This document shows, one piece after another, positions 28,138 to 40,933 of a DNA stretch of 64,000 nt. This stretch comes from Dendrophyllia cribrosa. Its lineage: Eukaryota > Cnidaria > Anthozoa > Scleractinia > Dendrophylliidae. How positions within the stretch are numbered: the first letter of the stretch is position 1; each line of letters starts with the position of its first letter. The notes beneath the pieces were generated by a model, which was not told where the DNA came from, searched no databases, and worked only from the letters and a program-made list of their open reading frames with translations. The position numbers and the translations under genes are program-made. The stretch is from assembly GCA_024195265.1 (NCBI GenBank), contig JAJLRJ010000009.1, forward strand, positions 28,555,710 through 28,619,709. Reading direction: 5' to 3'.

Positions 28138-28859
28138 AATGAGGTTGCAAACAACCGAAGGAAAGGCGACGCTGAAGCCGCAAAAGCTTTGCTAGCGGAA
28201 GTATATAAGCTTTTGGGCAACAGCGCCTACGGCAAGTTTATTGAAGCTGTTGAGCGACAGACAAGAGTGGTGTACACTAAAGACGAAGACACGGTCGACA
28301 AACACCTGCGCTCGGTGTGGTTTGAAGATCTCGAAGAGATCGGGACGCATACAAGATCGAATTGCGCAAAAACAAGGTCACAATAAACCGACCCTTCCAG
28401 GTTGGCATCGTCGTGTATCAGCTTGCCAAGTTGCGTATGTTGCAGTTTTACTATGACTTCTTGGACCACTATCTCGACAGGCACGACTTCGAGCTTATCC
28501 AGATGGACACGGACAGTATGTACTTCGCCCTTTCGTACGACACTCTAGAAGAAGCAGTACGGCCAGACCGTTTGGAGCAGTTTGAAAGGGAGAAAAAGAA
28601 CTGGCTGTCTTGGGACAAGTGGAGCAGCAGAGAGCCCGGCTTGTTCAAACTGGAGTCTGAAGGCACAAGAGCCATAGCGTTGTGCAGCAAGTGCTACTTC
28701 GTAGAAGACGAGCACAGCGGCAAGGCCAAAATGTCTTCCAAGGGCATGTCAAAAGCGCAGAACGAGCTTCTATGGCAAAGATACGAGATCGCTCTGAATG
28801 GGTACAAGGACATGGCTACATCTATATTTTCCCCTAAATACACTTATATACTTAAATAA
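28138..28859 (+). pseudogene. polB: Family-B DNA polymerase pseudogene of element B, 3' part
   Basis: Continuation of the polymerase interrupted at 10571. Motif B is visible as KLLGNSAYGKF near 28212-28244 and motif C as QMDTDSMYF near 28500-28526. A one-base loss near 28340-28345 shifts the frame between them. Recognisable polymerase similarity stops near 28815, at NGYKDMAT, before the usual DKRY-type C-terminus, so the 3' end of the gene and the rest of element B are missing. The break, together with the upstream stops, shows element B was already decaying. Confidence 0.88.
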
Positions 28860-29290
28860 ACGACAAATTACCACAAGAGAACTTATATTGCTGCCTTCTC
28901 CGGAGTATGACGAAGTCCCGCGCAGTAACGGGAAACGAAAATTGGGGAATTCCTTCTATTATCTCCCCTTTCTTGAGCCACTTCTTCCGTCATAGCTGTG
29001 TATACACTTAGAACTAAGGAGGAGATGGTTTCCTCGCTCGGAAGAGTCGAATTACTCGCCATGGACGAATTAGGTAAACCCGCCATGTTTTTGTTTAATA
29101 GCGTCGAGCCTCGTGTTCTGACCGTACCTACGATTTTTCATTCAGCGGTGCTGCTTCCTCCATATAAGATGTCACGGATATTGATGGAAATATATCACAA
29201 ATATCACGGATCATGTTGTATATATATCACGGATTCTTGATGTATATATATCACTGATCTCGTTGTATCAAAAGCAACCTCGTTATATAT
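28860..29290. repeat. Junction and AT-rich minisatellite left of the giant inverted repeat
   Basis: No gene is seen. From about 29165 to 29290 there are degenerate tandem units built from 'atatatatcacggatctcg' and 'ttgtatctatagcaacctcg'. The same units resume at 36411 after the giant inverted repeat, so the inverted repeat appears to interrupt one array. Confidence 0.65.
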
Positions 29291-32200
29291 ATATAACAGG
29301 TGTCCACATATTTTTGCAGTGTTTTTATTTTTTTGCAGTGGAATTTAACAGCATAATAATCTTAAACAGCGCCTTTTGTCCTTATTAACCGTAAAGAGTG
29401 ATACTTTGTAGTTATTAATCGTGAAACAATGTCAGTTACAGTTAATAATCTTAAAATTCCAGATTAATAACTATGTTTGGCAGACGTTTACAGTTAATAA
29501 TCGTGTAATGCGCGAATATTAATTGTGTCTGACAGACATTTACAGTTACTAATCGTGAGTTGCCCATTTAAACTCGAAAGCAAAATTAACTTGACCATCC
29601 GCCATTACAAAAAAGAAAACTAACGTAAAGTCTACTTTCCACAGGACTTGTTATACCGTAAATATTCCACAACCGAATTCTTCAGGGGTCAAAATTTCTA
29701 TTGAGCTTGACTTCTATTCGATTTAATTTGTTCGCGAACGATATTTTCCTGGTCTTCCTTTTCGATGAAGAACAACGCGAGCGTCGCCATTAAACATAGA
29801 AGCGCGAGCGTGTGAAGCATTTATACATGTAAAATTAAAACACCTCTATTTAAGTCTTGTTATTGGAAGAAAACAAAGCGAGAGATCTCTTAATCGATTT
29901 CCGAAACTAAAATTCATTTGACCCGGCCGGAGAAGTAGAAAATTGCTTTTGACAAGAATTGTTTTCAATTGAACGTATCGTGAAATCAACAACACGGCGA
30001 AATACTTTCAGTGGGAAGATTCGCTCGCAGTCAAAATTAGCGGTGTTAACTTAAAAAAGATTTTGAAAAGTCTAACTTATTGGAAAGGCTTTCATTCTTT
30101 AGCAGTGGAGAGCTGATAACAAGGTTTGTCCTCCACAATCGTTCACAAACTGACAATAAGTGACAGAAACTAAACAACATGCTTACAACATTGAGTTCCA
30201 CTAGCGTCAAAAAATATTTTGGAACTCCAAAGGAAAATCGGCTGAAAATCCGCCTGTACGGGATATGAATTTGAAATGATTATTTTGGTTTAAAACTCAA
30301 AATGCATCTAATGATAACCAAATCCTTTTAGTTGATTCATTTTCATTCACGATCGAAACACTTTGTACTTATTTTAAAATCGTAAAGACTGATAGTTCGC
30401 AGTTATTAATCGTGAAGTGCGTCACTTGCGATTAATAACTATGGGAAACATTTGAAGGCGCTTGAAAAGAAAGGGCTTTCTTCGAAAGCGAGTTAGCGGG
30501 ACGTATTCATTCAATGCACTTCCGGACTTCGGAATGAAACTCCAACTTACAAAAAAATATATTTTTTATGAAAAAGTGAGTTACAAGCGAATTTCAGATA
30601 AACTTACTCATTGACGGCCGGCGCACAAGTTGAAATCTTCGAACACCATAAAATTGCACATCGTCGAATTTCGCGGAATATGCATCATCACAGGGAAAAA
30701 ACACATCACAGCCAGGAAAGCAGTTAAATGTTTCGCGAAACAAAACTTAACATGAGCGGTATAATTTGTTGTTATGATGTAACTTGCTTTAATATAAGGT
30801 TTATGAATATTTCGAGCGAAAAATTGAAATCTGAGAACACCGCCGTTCGATTATGCAAATTTGATAAGATCGCTCCGGCAAAATATTCGCGGCTTGAATA
30901 TTTGCGGAGTTTTCGCATCATCTTCGCAAAAATACTCTTTCAGTTGAGAAATAAAATAATATATCGTTTTCTAAAGGACTTTTCATTAAGAAAAAGATCT
31001 GTTTTAGCTGAAAGTGTTTTGCACGAAGAGGTTTGATGGTCTTTGATGCAAACGGACTGGAAAAACATCGGGTGTCACGCAACAGGCGAGGAATTTTTCT
31101 TTCAGGCTCTGGTGAAACTTCAGTAAAAAGAATGCTTATCAGGTTAAGATTAAACCTCTAAAATAGCGAAGCTATGTCTTATAAAGCTTACAGTTCCTTT
31201 CAAATGAAAGATCGTTTTCAACCTGTTTAATTTCTTACTAGTCCGCAGTGGATGTACTGTGCATGCAGGATATGCCGCATTGTGTTATCTGTTTTTTAGC
31301 GTTTTTTCAGCATATAAGCGAGGATTTTGTGTGTTTAAAGACCCATCATCCAGCTAGCCACACAACCTGAAAAAACGATATTAAATGGTCCACATTGCTC
31401 GTTTTCCCTTACAAAATCACTGCTACAAGAAATCCGGGTTTTAGCGGTAAATTGATATGTCTACGCGGGAAAAATAGGATAGTTTAAAGCGTGACTGTAA
31501 TAAAAAAAAACGGTAAACAAAAAGCGACAGACATTGTAATCTGTTTAATTACGAAAAAACCCACAACCGATCAAGTACAACAAACTCAGATGAAGTATTA
31601 ACCTGGGCAAAAACAGTGGCTCACCTTTGGCGTTCACAAGTGTGGCAGAGTAGAAACAACGGCTATGCAACGGCCATGCATGCGGCTCTCAAAATTCGTT
31701 TGTGAAGTCTTGTCCTTTAAATTTGTTCTTTTCTGTCAGCAGTGATTTATACAGCTATCGATGTTTTGATTTCAGTGATTTGAGCTTGGTAAATTGTCAC
31801 TTCTTCCACCCTGCACAGTGGTGAACATTTCAGCACTCATTCAGTTCTTGCAAAGAAATCCGACGCATTATTTTCAACCAATATGTATTTGAAGCTCAAT
31901 AGTGTTTTCATTTCAAGTTCCACCAACAGTCCAACAGGGCAGCCCAGCATAAGGATATTTTTTTCTCGCAGTCTTATGTGGTGAACTTACTCTACAAAAA
32001 GCTTCAAATAGCACGTGTTCAGTCATTGGCGGATTTCCATCCAAAAATTTGGAAAGCCACTTAATCAGAAGTGGTTTTAACTGTGGTAAAAATTCCTTAA
32101 TCCGAGAAATGAGTCCAACTTGACTCTTTTTTACTTTTAAAGCAGTGTACGATAAATAGAAATGATTTCGGTAAGCGCCTCGTTTGATTCTCAGGCGGTC

Positions 32201-32967
32201 AATTTTCCTGGAGCCGGTCATTTGCGTCAAAGTGCGTCTATAGCAACCAATTGCAGAGCTTGCTGTCAAATATTGTGTCCAATCGCGGAGCTGGCTGTCA
32301 AAATGTCTCCAATCGCATAACTGGCTGTCAAATTTGTGTCAAGTTGTAGCCAAGAAGCATCAAGTGAGATGCCGAATCGTTCTTCCCATCACGAGGGAGG
32401 TCCTTTTTTTCAACGTCAAATTGTCATTGACTAAATTCTTTTTTCAACTGAACTGTAAAGCAACTCGTCGACGACGCTGAATTCAACGAAACGATTTAAA
32501 AGAAAGACCTTTCGCAACGCGAGCATGTTTTCGCCCTTACAATATTCCGCGCAGAATGTTTTCTTTTCAACTCACTTGAATTCACCTGATGCGAGCGAAA
32601 ATTCCATATTCAGTAAAATATAAAGGAATTTCTTATTGTTAATTTGAGCGCACAATAAATGATTTTTTTCTGACAACATAATCTCGCAGACAAAGTGATT
32701 CGGGTTTTCTTTTCATGACCAACCACGCCGTGGCATGTTCGATCCCCGGGGGGGGGGGGGGGGGGGGGGGTACTTCCTATAATGGGCTATACGGGGATGC
32801 TCCGCCCGAAAGGGGTACCTTTTTTAGGCTGGCTGTATATGAAAGGGTAGGGATTTCACGAGTTAAAGTATATGAAAGGGTGGGGATTTCACGAAGTATA
32901 GGAAAGGGTAGGGAAAACACCGGTTGATATATAAAGTGTAAAGTATAAAGGGTAGGTTTTCCCTACC

Positions 32968-32998
<31 letters not shown>

Positions 32999-35900
32999 CT
33001 GCGAGATTATGTTGTCAGAAAAAAATCATTTATTGTGCGCTCAAATTAACAATAAGAAATTCCTTTATATTTTACTGAATATGAAATTTTCGCTCGCATC
33101 AGGTGAATTCAAGTGAGTTGAAAAGAAAACATTTTGCGCGGAATATTGTAAGGGCGAAAACATGCTCGCGTTGCGAAAGGTCTTTCTTTTAAATCGTTTC
33201 GTTGAATTCAACGTCGTCGACGAGTTGCTTTACAGTTCAGTTGAAAAAAGAATTTAGTCAATGACAATTTGACGTTGAAAAAACGGACCTCGCTCGTGAT
33301 GGGAAGAACGATTCGGCATCTCACTTGATGCTTCTTGGCTACAACTTGACACAAATTTGACAGCCAGTTATGCGATTGGAGACATTTTGACAGCCAGCTC
33401 TGCGATTGGACACAATATTTGACAGCAAGCTCTGCAATTGGTTGCTATAGACGCACTTTGACGCAAATGACCGGCTCCAGGAAAATTGACCGCCTGAGAA
33501 TCAAACGAGGCGCTTACCGAAAATCATTTCTATTTATCGTACACTGCTTTTAAAAGAAAAAAAGAGTCAAGTTGGACTCATTTCTCGGATTAAGGAATTT
33601 TTACCACGGTTAAAACTACTTCTGATTAAGTGGCTTTCCAAATTTTTGGATGGAAATCCGCCAATGACTGAACACGTGCTATTTGAAGCTTTTTGTAGAG
33701 TAAGTTCACCACATAAGACTGCGAGAAAAAAATATCCTTATGCTGGGCTGCCCTGTTGGACTGTTGGTGGAACTTGAAATGAAAACACTATTGAGCTTCA
33801 AATACATATTGGTTGAAAATAATGCGTCGGATTTCTTTGCAAGAACTGAATGAGTGCTGAAATGTTCACCACTGTGCAGGGTGGAAGAAGTGACAATTTA
33901 CCAAGCGCAAATCACTGAAATCAAAACATCGATAGCTGTATAAATCACTGCTGACAGAAAAGAACAAATTTAAAGGACAAGACTTCACAAACGAATTTTG
34001 AGAGCCGCATGCATGGCCGTTGCATAGCCGTTGTTTCTACTCTGCCACACTTGTGAACGCCAAAGGTGAGCCACTGTTTTTGCCCAGGTTAATACTTCAT
34101 CTGAGTTTGTTGTACTTGATCGGTTGTGGTTTTTTTCGTAATTAAACAGATTACAATGTCTGTCGCTTTTTGTTTACCGTTTTTTTTATTACAGTCACGC
34201 TTTAAACTATCCTATTTTTCCCGCGTAGACATATCAATTTACCGCTAAAACCCGGATTTCTTGTAGCAGTGATTTTGTAAGGGAAAACGAGCAATGTGGA
34301 CCATTTAATATCGTTTTTTCAGGTTGTGTGGCTAGCTGGATGATGGGTCTTTAAACACACAAAATCCTCGCTTATATGCTGAAAAAACGCTAAAAAACAG
34401 ATAACACAATGCGGCATATCCTGCATGCACAGTACATCCACTGCGGACTAGTAAGAAATTAAACAGGTTGAAAACGATCTTTCATTTGAAAGGAACTGTA
34501 AGCTTTATAAGACATAGCTTCGCTATTTTAGAGGTTTAATCTTAACCTGATAAGCATTCTTTTTACTGAAGTTTCACCAGAGCCTGAAAGAAAAATTCCT
34601 CGCCTGTTGCGTGACACCCGATGTTTTTCCAGTCCGTTTGCATCAAAGACCATCAAACCTCTTCGTGCAAAACACTTTCAGCTAAAACAGATCTTTTTCT
34701 TAATGAAAAGTCCTTTAGAAAACGATATATTATTTTATTTCTCAACTGAAAGAGTATTTTTGCGAAGATGATGCGAAAACTCCGCAAATATTCAAGCCGC
34801 GAATATTTTGCCGGAGCGATCTTATCAAATTTGCATAATCGAACGGCGGTGTTCTCAGATTTCAATTTTTCGCTCGAAATATTCATAAACCTTATATTAA
34901 AGCAAGTTACATCATAACAACAAATTATACCGCTCATGTTAAGTTTTGTTTCGCGAAACATTTAACTGCTTTCCTGGCTGTGATGTGTTTTTTCCCTGTG
35001 ATGATGCATATTCCGCGAAATTCGACGATGTGCAATTTTATGGTGTTCGAAGATTTCAACTTGTGCGCCGGCCGTCAATGAGTAAGTTTATCTGAAATTC
35101 GCTTGTAACTCACTTTTTCATAAAAAATATATTTTTTTGTAAGTTGGAGTTTCATTCCGAAGTCCGGAAGTGCATTGAATGAATACGTCCCGCTAACTCG
35201 CTTTCGAAGAAAGCCCTTTCTTTTCAAGCGCCTTCAAATGTTTCCCATAGTTATTAATCGCAAGTGACGCACTTCACGATTAATAACTGCGAACTATCAG
35301 TCTTTACGATTTTAAAATAAGTACAAAGTGTTTCGATCGTGAATGAAAATGAATCAACTAAAAGGATTTGGTTATCATTAGATGCATTTTGAGTTTTAAA
35401 CCAAAATAATCATTTCAAATTCATATCCCGTACAGGCGGATTTTCAGCCGATTTTCCTTTGGAGTTCCAAAATATTTTTTGACGCTAGTGGAACTCAATG
35501 TTGTAAGCATGTTGTTTAGTTTCTGTCACTTATTGTCAGTTTGTGAACGATTGTGGAGGACAAACCTTGTTATCAGCTCTCCACTGCTAAAGAATGAAAG
35601 CCTTTCCAATAAGTTAGACTTTTCAAAATCTTTTTTAAGTTAACACCGCTAATTTTGACTGCGAGCGAATCTTCCCACTGAAAGTATTTCGCCGTGTTGT
35701 TGATTTCACGATACGTTCAATTGAAAACAATTCTTGTCAAAAGCAATTTTCTACTTCTCCGGCCGGGTCAAATGAATTTTAGTTTCGGAAATCGATTAAG
35801 AGATCTCTCGCTTTGTTTTCTTCCAATAACAAGACTTAAATAGAGGTGTTTTAATTTTACATGTATAAATGCTTCACACGCTCGCGCTTCTATGTTTAAT

Positions 35901-36410
35901 GGCGACGCTCGCGTTGTTCTTCATCGAAAAGGAAGACCAGGAAAATATCGTTCGCGAACAAATTAAATCGAATAGAAGTCAAGCTCAATAGAAATTTTGA
36001 CCCCTGAAGAATTCGGTTGTGGAATATTTACGGTATAACAAGTCCTGGGGAAAGTAGACTTTACGTTAGTTTTCTTTTTTGTAATGGCGGATGGTCAAGT
36101 TAAATTTGCTTTCGAGTTATCTTGTCCGTGGAAATGGGCAACTCACGATTAATAACTGTAAATGTCTGTCAGACACAATTAATATTCGCGCATTACACGA
36201 TTATTAACTGTAAACGTCTGCCAAACATAGTTATTAATCTGGAATTTTAAGATTATTAACTGTAACTGACATTGTTTCACGATTAATAACTACAAAGTAT
36301 CACTCTTTACGGTTAATAAGGACAAAAGGCGCTGTTTAAGATTATTATGCTGTTAAATTCCACTGCAAAAAAATAAAAACACTGCGAAAATATGTGGACA
36401 CCTGTTATAT
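29291..36410. mobile_element. Giant 7.1-kb inverted repeat / foldback element
   Basis: The left arm 29291-32690 (3,400 bp) and right arm 32998-36410 (3,413 bp) are near-identical inverted copies with outer ends 'ataacaggtgtccacata'. They surround a 307-bp spacer. Subterminal copies of a motif like 'cagttattaatcgtgaa' recur in both orientations in the outer 1.2 kb of each arm. The arms contain mirrored ORFs of 102 codons (30728-31036 plus; 34653-34961 minus, identical proteins) and a 118-codon frame at 31913-32269 minus, with no recognised domains. It could be a large foldback transposon, a recent inverted duplication or an assembly artefact. Confidence 0.75.
32691..32997. repeat. Spacer of the giant inverted repeat: G23 tract and short tandem units
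   Basis: It contains a run of 23 G at 32748-32770, then imperfect repeats of 'tatgaaagggtagggattt' (about 32837-32920). It ends with 'aaagtataaagggtagg' and its complement, including tandem 'actttat' units (about 32935-32996), which make a small hairpin at the very centre. The G tract could form a quadruplex. Confidence 0.7.
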
Positions 36411-36640
36411 GAATCTCGATGTATATATCACGGATCTCGTTGTATCTATAGCAACCTCGTATCCATAGCAACCTAGTTACATATATATGAATCTTGATTT
36501 ATATATTTGAATCTTGATGTATATATATCACAGATCTCGTTGTATCTATAGCAACTTGGTTGTATAGATATGAATCTTGACGTATATATATGACTCTTGG
36601 TATATCTATATCTCTGTTGTTATGTACATAATGAATCTTG
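36411..36640. repeat. AT-rich minisatellite right of the giant inverted repeat
   Basis: Degenerate tandem units containing 'atatatcacggatctcgttg', 'tatctatagcaacctcg' and 'atatgaatcttgatgtatat'. It matches the array at 29165-29290, on the other side of the giant inverted repeat. Confidence 0.7.
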
Positions 36641-36897
36641 TTGTTTTGTCCCTTTTTGACAAGCATAGTAACGCCATAAATTTTAAAATACATTACGATT
36701 TCTTTATGGATATAAAGAAAAGCAACTTTTTAGAAGACCGATTTAAGCTGTCCAGTTTCAGTCTAAAAATCTGCAACGTGAATGCTGGTAACCGTCGTTA
36801 CACTTCTGTGAGTTCTGTCTGCAAAGGCGCGAAAACCCACTAAATAGCCAATCAGAAGCGCTGTTATATTGAAAAATACGTTAACATAATTTATGCA

Positions 36898-37100
36898 TTA
36901 GGTTCGGCACATGTGAAGTTCGACGTATGAATCGAAGTCGATCTTTTGCCGTTCTATTCGACAAGCTCAGTCGAATAGAACGGCAGAGTCGACCCAAATA
37001 CCAAAGTGGGTGCCGTTCCTAATTGATTCATACGTCGAACTTTACATGTACCGAACCTAATAAATAGGTTCGGCACATGTAAAGTTCGACGTTTGAACCG
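36898..37100. mobile_element. MITE with TTAGGTTCGGCACATGT ends, plus a partial second copy
   Basis: Inverted ends of about 36 bp (ttaggttcggcacatgt followed by aagttcgacgtatgaat and its complement) bound 36898-37060. A second inverted pair lies around 'ttctattcgac'. Immediately after, 37065-37100 repeats the left end, so a truncated second copy adjoins it. Confidence 0.75.
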
Positions 37101-37861
37101 GCCTAAGTTGCTCGTTTCGCTATTCAACCCTCACGCGTGTTAGGGACTAGCCACTGTTATTTTGAGTACTCATCAAATTGTGTCTCAAGATAAATGAACA
37201 AATATCACAAGTGAACGACTTTTTTAAAAACCGAACTTTAAATGTTATCAGTTAGCATCCGGCTTCAAAATCCCGCATTAACTTGGCAACGCCGACAGAA
37301 AAAAACTCTTCCATTGTTTCAAGGTATTCATTGTAGAAATGCTTACTTCATTGTTTTAACCGAATCCCAAAATCCCCAATTTTAACCACGAGGGCAAGTA
37401 AAGCCATGGCGTTTTGTTATGACTTTGGGCAGAAAAAACGCAAGTTAGCATATATAGTGAAAATTGTGATATTGTACTTTCAGATAGACTTTAGGGACGC
37501 GTATACTAAAATTTTGTTTCATGGCATCAATAAAAAGATGCAAATTATTTGCTTTAAACCTACTCTGTATGCCAGAGGTTTTCAGTCTCGCGCGCTTTGT
37601 TTAGCCAGAGCGCTTGGCCAAACGCCAGTAACACCAAACTAAAATAAACAAATGTATCCTCTAGAAAGCAAGACTGAGAGAGCCTCTTTCACCATTTGAG
37701 CAGTACCTCTCGAGGAGGCGAAAAAGTGGAACGGCGCGAGCGCACGAGCGAAAACTGAAAGCATGCGACGTGTTTTACACTAACCCGCGTGCGTACTTGG
37801 TTTGTTTTGGTTAACGGCTAGCATTAGCGTTATTTATTTTTACATGCACAAGAAAAAAAAT

Positions 37862-38165
37862 GACGATTATTCACTATATAGCACCAATCTTAAATGAGCT
37901 TCACTGGCTGCCAATTAAGTACCGTATTGAACTTAAGTTTTGCTTATACAGCATAGCATAACACCTTACTATATCTGTGAACTTATGAGTCGTAAATCAT
38001 TGACTAGCTCGTTCCCTTCGGTCAGATCATAGAATTATGTTAGAAGTTCCACGTGGAAAAATGTTTTCCACTCTTTGGAGACAGGGCATTCATGTCAGCT
38101 GTGCCCAAATTATGGAACAGCCTACCCAGCGAAATCACCCATCTTGGATTATTGTCAGTTTTTAA
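37862..38165 (+). pseudogene. LINE reverse-transcriptase C-terminal remnant
   Basis: Conceptual translation with frame changes gives the familiar end of a non-LTR retrotransposon polymerase: LNELHWLPIKYRIELK, then a VPRGK-like block, then a GIHVSCAQIMEQP-like segment in a shifted frame corresponding to the 'ApxLWNsLP' region. Several stops and at least two frameshifts are present. It resembles CR1/L2-type elements. Only the tail remains, as is usual for 5'-truncated copies. Confidence 0.7.
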
Positions 38166-38268
38166 ACGACACAGTCACACAGTCCACCAAACAAACAGGG
38201 GGTGGTAAGCCTGTGGACAACCCCTTGACCATGCAGGTATTGTGGCAATGTATAAATAAGTTGAGAGT

Positions 38269-38398
38269 TTGTTCCTTCCGCTAGTTACAGAAACCGGCGG
38301 AAGGAACAAACTCCTCAACTTAAATGGCCATTAAGGTAAGAGTTTGGCCATTAAGTTAACACTTTGTTTCCTTCCGTTACGGCCGGAAGGAAACAAAA
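38269..38398. repeat. Twin short hairpins
   Basis: Two adjacent inverted repeats share the core 'gttccttccg': 38269-38312 (arms gtttgttccttccgc) and 38359-38398 (arms tttgtttccttccg). They are probably the ends of a small decayed foldback. Function is unknown. Confidence 0.55.
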
Positions 38399-39194
38399 TC
38401 TCGTGAGATGATGAAAATGCATGAAATTAACCGACTTGTTGTAATTATTTAAACGCACTGTCCTCTTCGTTTTATTCAGTATTCCTTTGGATATAACAAG
38501 GTAAGCATGCTTGATTCAGTGGTAAACCTAATGCAGACTGTTCCTAACATTTTATGACCCTTTTCATAGTTTCTCAGGACGCTCTGACTCAATTCTTCAG
38601 CCGTAGATTCAACATTCGATCAGGTATTTCATTTCTTTCATTCGATTAAATGCACGTTTCAAAGTGTAACTACTATTAAATTTGTAAAGTTCTATATCAT
38701 TTGATGCACGTATACCGCCAGGTAAGAAGACATCAACACCTTAAGTTTTTACGTGGATAAAGATTCTTGAATGTTTACCTTTTCTGCTCACTGCTGGACG
38801 ACAATAAAAGCTAGTAGTTCTGCGAAGCTGTGCGTTTTTTTTGACGTTACTGTCTCGCATCAGATTGAATATTTTTTTGTTTTAAACACAATTTACTTAG
38901 AAATATCGCGGGCACAGCGTTTCTAGTTTTGGCGACAGGCTAGCAAGGTGGGAAATTAGGTAACTCGCCCCAGTCTCCCTCGAAGAATGAAATGGATTTT
39001 TCGCCATGAAGTGATTTCTAGTTGTAAACATACGTGTGTTGAATTATTCAAATACAAATTTTTACAAAATTACTATAAAAACAAGGTCACATAATTAAGC
39101 TGATGTGTAAAAACTCAAAAGTCAAATAACAAATCTCAAAAGAATACAAAACATAAACTACACAATGCAGAGCCAATTTTCTAGGACTATTACT

Positions 39195-40700
39195 TAAGAG
39201 CCAATGTCTGAAATTTTCGAAAATCGGGCGTCACTCACAAAATTTCGGATTTCTTCATATTTTGCCCAAATAATCTCTATAGTGAAGTATTTTCAAAAAT
39301 AACATTAAAAATTGTAACGGCGTTTTATTTTTTTCGAAAACGGGCAAAGTTTGAAAAACGGCAAATCGGCGGCCTTTCAGTTATGAAACTGGCGAAAAAT
39401 TACACATTTTCATCTCGCTCGTACAGAAAAACGCGATGCCATACATAAATAAAATGTGGCCACAACATGAACACGCTCTTGTTCTTCACACTACTGTTAT
39501 TTACTTTGGATTAGCAGTTGAAATAAGAATATTTCGGCCGTTAGAAGAAACATGATTTCTTCCATTTTAAAAATTAGCAAATTTGAACCAATTTCAACGT
39601 CGTGGAAACCCAATTGGTACGTTGAGTTTGAAAACAAAATTAAGACAGTCTTGAAGCACAACTTCTGCTGTTTACTGTAGTGAAATATTTCTGGCGGCAC
39701 TTTAAAAGTGCCCCGTCGAGCAATCTCTTTGCAACACATTGTGGGAAACCGGCTTCCGAACTGTCATTTAGCGACTGTTGTTTTAACAAATTTGGAGTAA
39801 ATAACGCTATGATATGATCTCAACAATATAATGGATCGGAGTGCAGGATTGTCTTTATTATAAACGCAATTCAAGGTTCGGGTCAGTTTAATTTTCTGAT
39901 GAAAAAGCGGGTAAGTGTTGATCGCTGTTATTTGTAAGGTCGCACAACATGATCGATGTTGGTGTCTCTACTCCGTATCCCAACAAACTGCTTAAAATGT
40001 ATCATTTTTAGTCAGCAAAGGATAGATAAAGTTCTTCTGAAGTCTTTACGATTCTGAAAATGGCTCTATCTGAAAGGAACTATTTTTAGCGATAAACATT
40101 TTGTGCGTAGTGGCGGCGCTCAGGTTCGTGTCACAAGTTCTCCTGGTGTCAAACTACCCTTCACATTTTGGTCTCTCGACGGGGCACTTTTAAAGTGCCG
40201 CCAGAAATATTTCATCACAGTAAACAGCAGAAGTTGTGCTTCAAGACCGTCTTAATTTTGTTTTCAAACTCAACGTACCAATTGGGTTTCCACGGCGTTG
40301 AAATTGGTTCAAATTTGCTAATTTTTAAAATGGAAGAAATCATGTTTCTTCTAACGGCCGAAATATTCTTATTTCAACTGCTAATCCAAAGTAAATAACA
40401 GTAGTGTGAAGAACAAGAGCGTGTTTATGTTGTGGCAACATTTTATTTATGTATGGCATCGCGTTTTTTTGTACGAGCGAGATGAAAATGTGTAATTTTT
40501 CGCCAGTTTCACAACTGAAAGGTCGCCGATTTGCCGTTTTTCAAACTTTGCCCGTTTTCGAAAAAAATAAAACGCCGTTAGAATTTTTTAAGTTATTTTT
40601 GAAAATACTTTACTATAGAGATTATTTGGGCAAAATATGAAGAAATCCGAAATTTTGTGAGTGACGCCCGATTTTCGAAAATTTCAGACATTGGCTCTTA
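39195..40700. mobile_element. Foldback element with 526-bp arms
   Basis: 39195-39720 and 40175-40700 are inverted copies with few differences, beginning 'taagagccaatgtctgaaat' and ending at the inner boundary 'ccccgtcgag'. The spacer is 454 bp. The mirrored short ORFs in the arms (39497-39739 minus and 40168-40398 plus) encode almost the same peptide because of the symmetry and carry no known domain. Confidence 0.75.
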
Positions 40701-40803
40701 AATGGCTCGCCGGCTCGACAGTGAAACAGTAAACGTAAGAGTGGAAGCCTCATAAGCGAAACGTAAGACTTGAGTGTTTAAAGAACGAGTAAGGTATATT
40801 ACA

Positions 40804-40891
40804 GAGTGGCTCGGCGGCTCGACGGCTCGCCAGTGGACTTGACTGCCGAGTGGCTCGGCGGCTCGACGGCTCGCCAGTGGACTTGACTGCC
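40804..40891. repeat. 44-bp tandem duplication
   Basis: Two identical head-to-tail units, each starting 'gagtggctcggcggctcgac', fill 40804-40847 and 40848-40891. Related fragments containing 'ggctcgccggctcgac' lie just upstream at about 40704. Confidence 0.85.
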
Positions 40892-40933
40892 GGGCCAAAA
40901 CGACTGGCGAGCCACCGAGCCACCTCAACAAAT

